Assembly (NCBI RefSeq): GCF_042655305.1
Contig: NZ_JBHSLR010000009.1
Length of the DNA stretch: 64,000 nt
From: Arcanobacterium_A bovis
GTDB taxonomy: Bacteria > Actinomycetota > Actinomycetes > Actinomycetales > Actinomycetaceae
Strand: one strand, 5' to 3'
In this document: positions 62,566 to 64,000 of the stretch, piece by piece
Layout: each line of letters begins with the position of its first letter
Position numbering within the stretch: position 1 is the first letter of the stretch
Notes under the pieces: model-generated
Told to the model about the DNA's origin: nothing
Database searches by the model: none
The model's input: the letters and a program-made list of their open reading frames with translations, nothing else
Made by a program: the position numbers and the translations under genes

Positions 62566-63885
62566 CTACGCCTTCTCGACGTTGGCACCGAGAGCATGCA
62601 GTTTATGCATGAAATGCTCATAACCACGGTTGATAATATCGATGCCATGCACGGTTGATTCACCTTCAGCCGCCAAGGCCGCAATCAAATGAGAGAATCC
62701 GCCGCGCAGATCTGGCACCTCAATATCGGCCCCTATGAGCTGCGTAGGGCCTTGAATAACCGCAGAATGGAAGTAATTCTCGCGTCCGAAACGGCACTGC
62801 TTTGATCCCAAACACTCGCTATACACTTGAATATGAGCGCCCATCTGATTGAGTGCCTCAGTAAAGCCAAAACGGTTCTCGTAAACAGTTTCATGCACAA
62901 TTGACACACCAACAGCCTGCGTCAATGCCACCACCATCGGCTGCTGCCAGTCGGTCATAAATCCAGGATGCACATCCGTTTCAATCGGTAGAGACTTCAA
63001 TTCCGTGCCTGGATGCCAGAAGCGGATGCCGTCGTCGTAAATATCGAACTGACCCCCAACTTTGCGGAACACGTTGAGAAAATTCATCATCGATTCTTGT
63101 TGCGCACCACGCACAGTAATATCACCCTTGGTAGCAAGCGCAGCACATGCCCACGAGCCAGCCTCTATGCGATCAGCCAGTGCGGTGTGTCGATAGCCGT
63201 GCAGCTCACGAACACCCTCGATATGGATCGTGCGATCGGTGTCTACCGTAATCAGGGCACCCATCTTCTGCAATACTGCAATAAGATCCATAATCTCTGG
63301 TTCAACAGCGGCACCGGTCAGTTCGGTAACTCCACGGGCTCGAACAGCTGCAAGTAGCGTCTGTTCCGTGGCACCTACCGACGGATACGGCAAATGCACT
63401 TTCTTCGCTTTCAACCCATGAGGAGCCGTGAGGTGCAAGCCAAGATCCTCAACCGAACGACGCGCCCCAAAATCTTCCAAAACCGCCAAATGGAAATCAA
63501 CTGGACGATCTCCAATATGGCATCCGCCCAAGTCAGGAATGAATGCTTCGCCTAAAGCGTGCAGCAACGGACCGCAGAACAGAATCGGAATGCGAGACGA
63601 GCCAGCAAGCGCCTCCACTTCTGCAGGATCTGGTAGATGAATCTTGCCAGGAGTGATTTCGAGAACTCCGGCTTCTTGGTCGTAATTAACTTCTGCACCG
63701 TGTGCGCGCAGCAGCTGACTCACCACATCGACATCACGAATAAGCGGTACATTTCGCAAAACGGACGTTTCCTCTGTGAGGAGCGCGGCAACCATGGCTT
63801 TAGAAACGAAATTCTTTGCACCACGAACCGTGATTTCGCCTTGGAGTGGGTGCCCGCCCACTACCTTCAAAACGCCACTAGACAT
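62566..63885 (-). CDS. murA: UDP-N-acetylglucosamine 1-carboxyvinyltransferase
   Basis: A 439-residue enzyme for the first committed step of peptidoglycan synthesis. RGAKN has Lys24/Asn25 of the UDP-GlcNAc site, and the catalytic loop LGGCHIGDRPVDFH carries Cys122. The fosfomycin-target cysteine is thus retained, unlike the Asp of mycobacteria. ATG 63885 has GAAGGAG upstream; a 9-bp hairpin abuts that site. Confidence 0.96.
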   Translation of the reverse strand: MSSGVLKVVGGHPLQGEITVRGAKNFVSKAMVAALLTEETSVLRNVPLIRDVDVVSQLLRAHGAEVNYDQEAGVLEITPGKIHLPDPAEVEALAGSSRIPILFCGPLLHALGEAFIPDLGGCHIGDRPVDFHLAVLEDFGARRSVEDLGLHLTAPHGLKAKKVHLPYPSVGATEQTLLAAVRARGVTELTGAAVEPEIMDLIAVLQKMGALITVDTDRTIHIEGVRELHGYRHTALADRIEAGSWACAALATKGDITVRGAQQESMMNFLNVFRKVGGQFDIYDDGIRFWHPGTELKSLPIETDVHPGFMTDWQQPMVVALTQAVGVSIVHETVYENRFGFTEALNQMGAHIQVYSECLGSKQCRFGRENYFHSAVIQGPTQLIGADIEVPDLRGGFSHLIAALAAEGESTVHGIDIINRGYEHFMHKLHALGANVEKA

Positions 63886-63898
63886 TCATTACTCCTTC

Positions 63899-63921
63899 TT
63901 CGCTTGAACCCCTCAAGCGAA
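63899..63921 (-). promoter_or_regulatory. Hairpin abutting the murA ribosome-binding site
   Basis: TTCGCTTGA and TCAAGCGAA form a perfect 9-bp stem with a 5-nt loop; its minus-strand 3' end shares or touches the GAAGGAG Shine-Dalgarno of murA. Confidence 0.5.
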
Positions 63922-64000
63922 CACTGAATACCACAATACAGGCTAAATGCCGATATTAGGCACAGAAAGAGTGCTAAGTCTACCACGTACTGCGAGAAAG

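Overview
This window looks like ordinary chromosomal backbone of a low-to-moderate GC actinobacterium, most likely Actinomycetaceae (Arcanobacterium/Trueperella-like). That placement is inferred from gene content and order: the nadD-rsfS-histidine phosphatase, rplU-rpmA-obgE-proB and sepIVA-yceD-rnc-mutM neighbourhoods, a DosS/DosR-like pair, an actinobacterial YhgE/Pip exporter, and base composition near 50 percent GC. I see no prophage, transposase, CRISPR array or rRNA. One tRNA-Ala(GGC) is present.

Layout. 0.2-10.7 kb: HerA-like ATPase, aldose-epimerase family protein, leuS, HIT protein, VKOR, HAD phosphatase, AI-2E-type permease and deoD. 11-14.9 kb: an MntR-like DtxR-family regulator, then metNIQ behind a compact SAM riboswitch. 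15-18.7 kb: a leftward operon of degenerate ABC ATPase, YhgE/Pip membrane protein and TetR regulator, with a 14-bp palindromic operator. 18.8-19.9 kb: a small accessory island (a frameshifted secreted protein and a two-TM protein) flanked by 99-bp direct repeats that each hold two hairpins. 19.9-22.3 kb: dhaKLM. 22.5-27 kb: a phosphatidylcholine-synthase-like gene, an unknown membrane protein, thiMED behind a TPP riboswitch, and tRNA-Ala. 27-41.3 kb: rne-rplU-rpmA-obgE-proB and proA-nadD-X-rsfS-phosphatase on the minus strand, split by a 3.4-kb insert (thioredoxin, MFS transporter, luciferase-like protein). 41.3-50.6 kb: a long leader, cydABDC and a two-GAF histidine kinase, meeting tail to tail a DosR-like regulator that ends the next operon. 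50.6-56.7 kb: recG-rsmD-coaD-sepIVA-yceD-rnc-mutM-regulator. 57-64 kb: rpmB, a small membrane protein, an amino-acid permease, thiL, an FMN reductase with a 28-bp palindrome, ddl and murA.

How it works together. Most genes are housekeeping: translation, cell wall, DNA repair and cofactors. The sensory theme is respiration: cytochrome bd genes run directly into a kinase that keeps the haem-ligand histidine context of DosS/DosT. The least explained signals are in noncoding DNA: a candidate pseudoknotted cydA leader, twin-hairpin repeats with a compensatory base-pair change, a SAM aptamer whose P1 helix overlaps the metN Shine-Dalgarno, and many long perfect hairpins without U-tracts at gene ends. 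Start sites are my choices from Shine-Dalgarno and homology evidence; family names come from recalled motifs, not searches.
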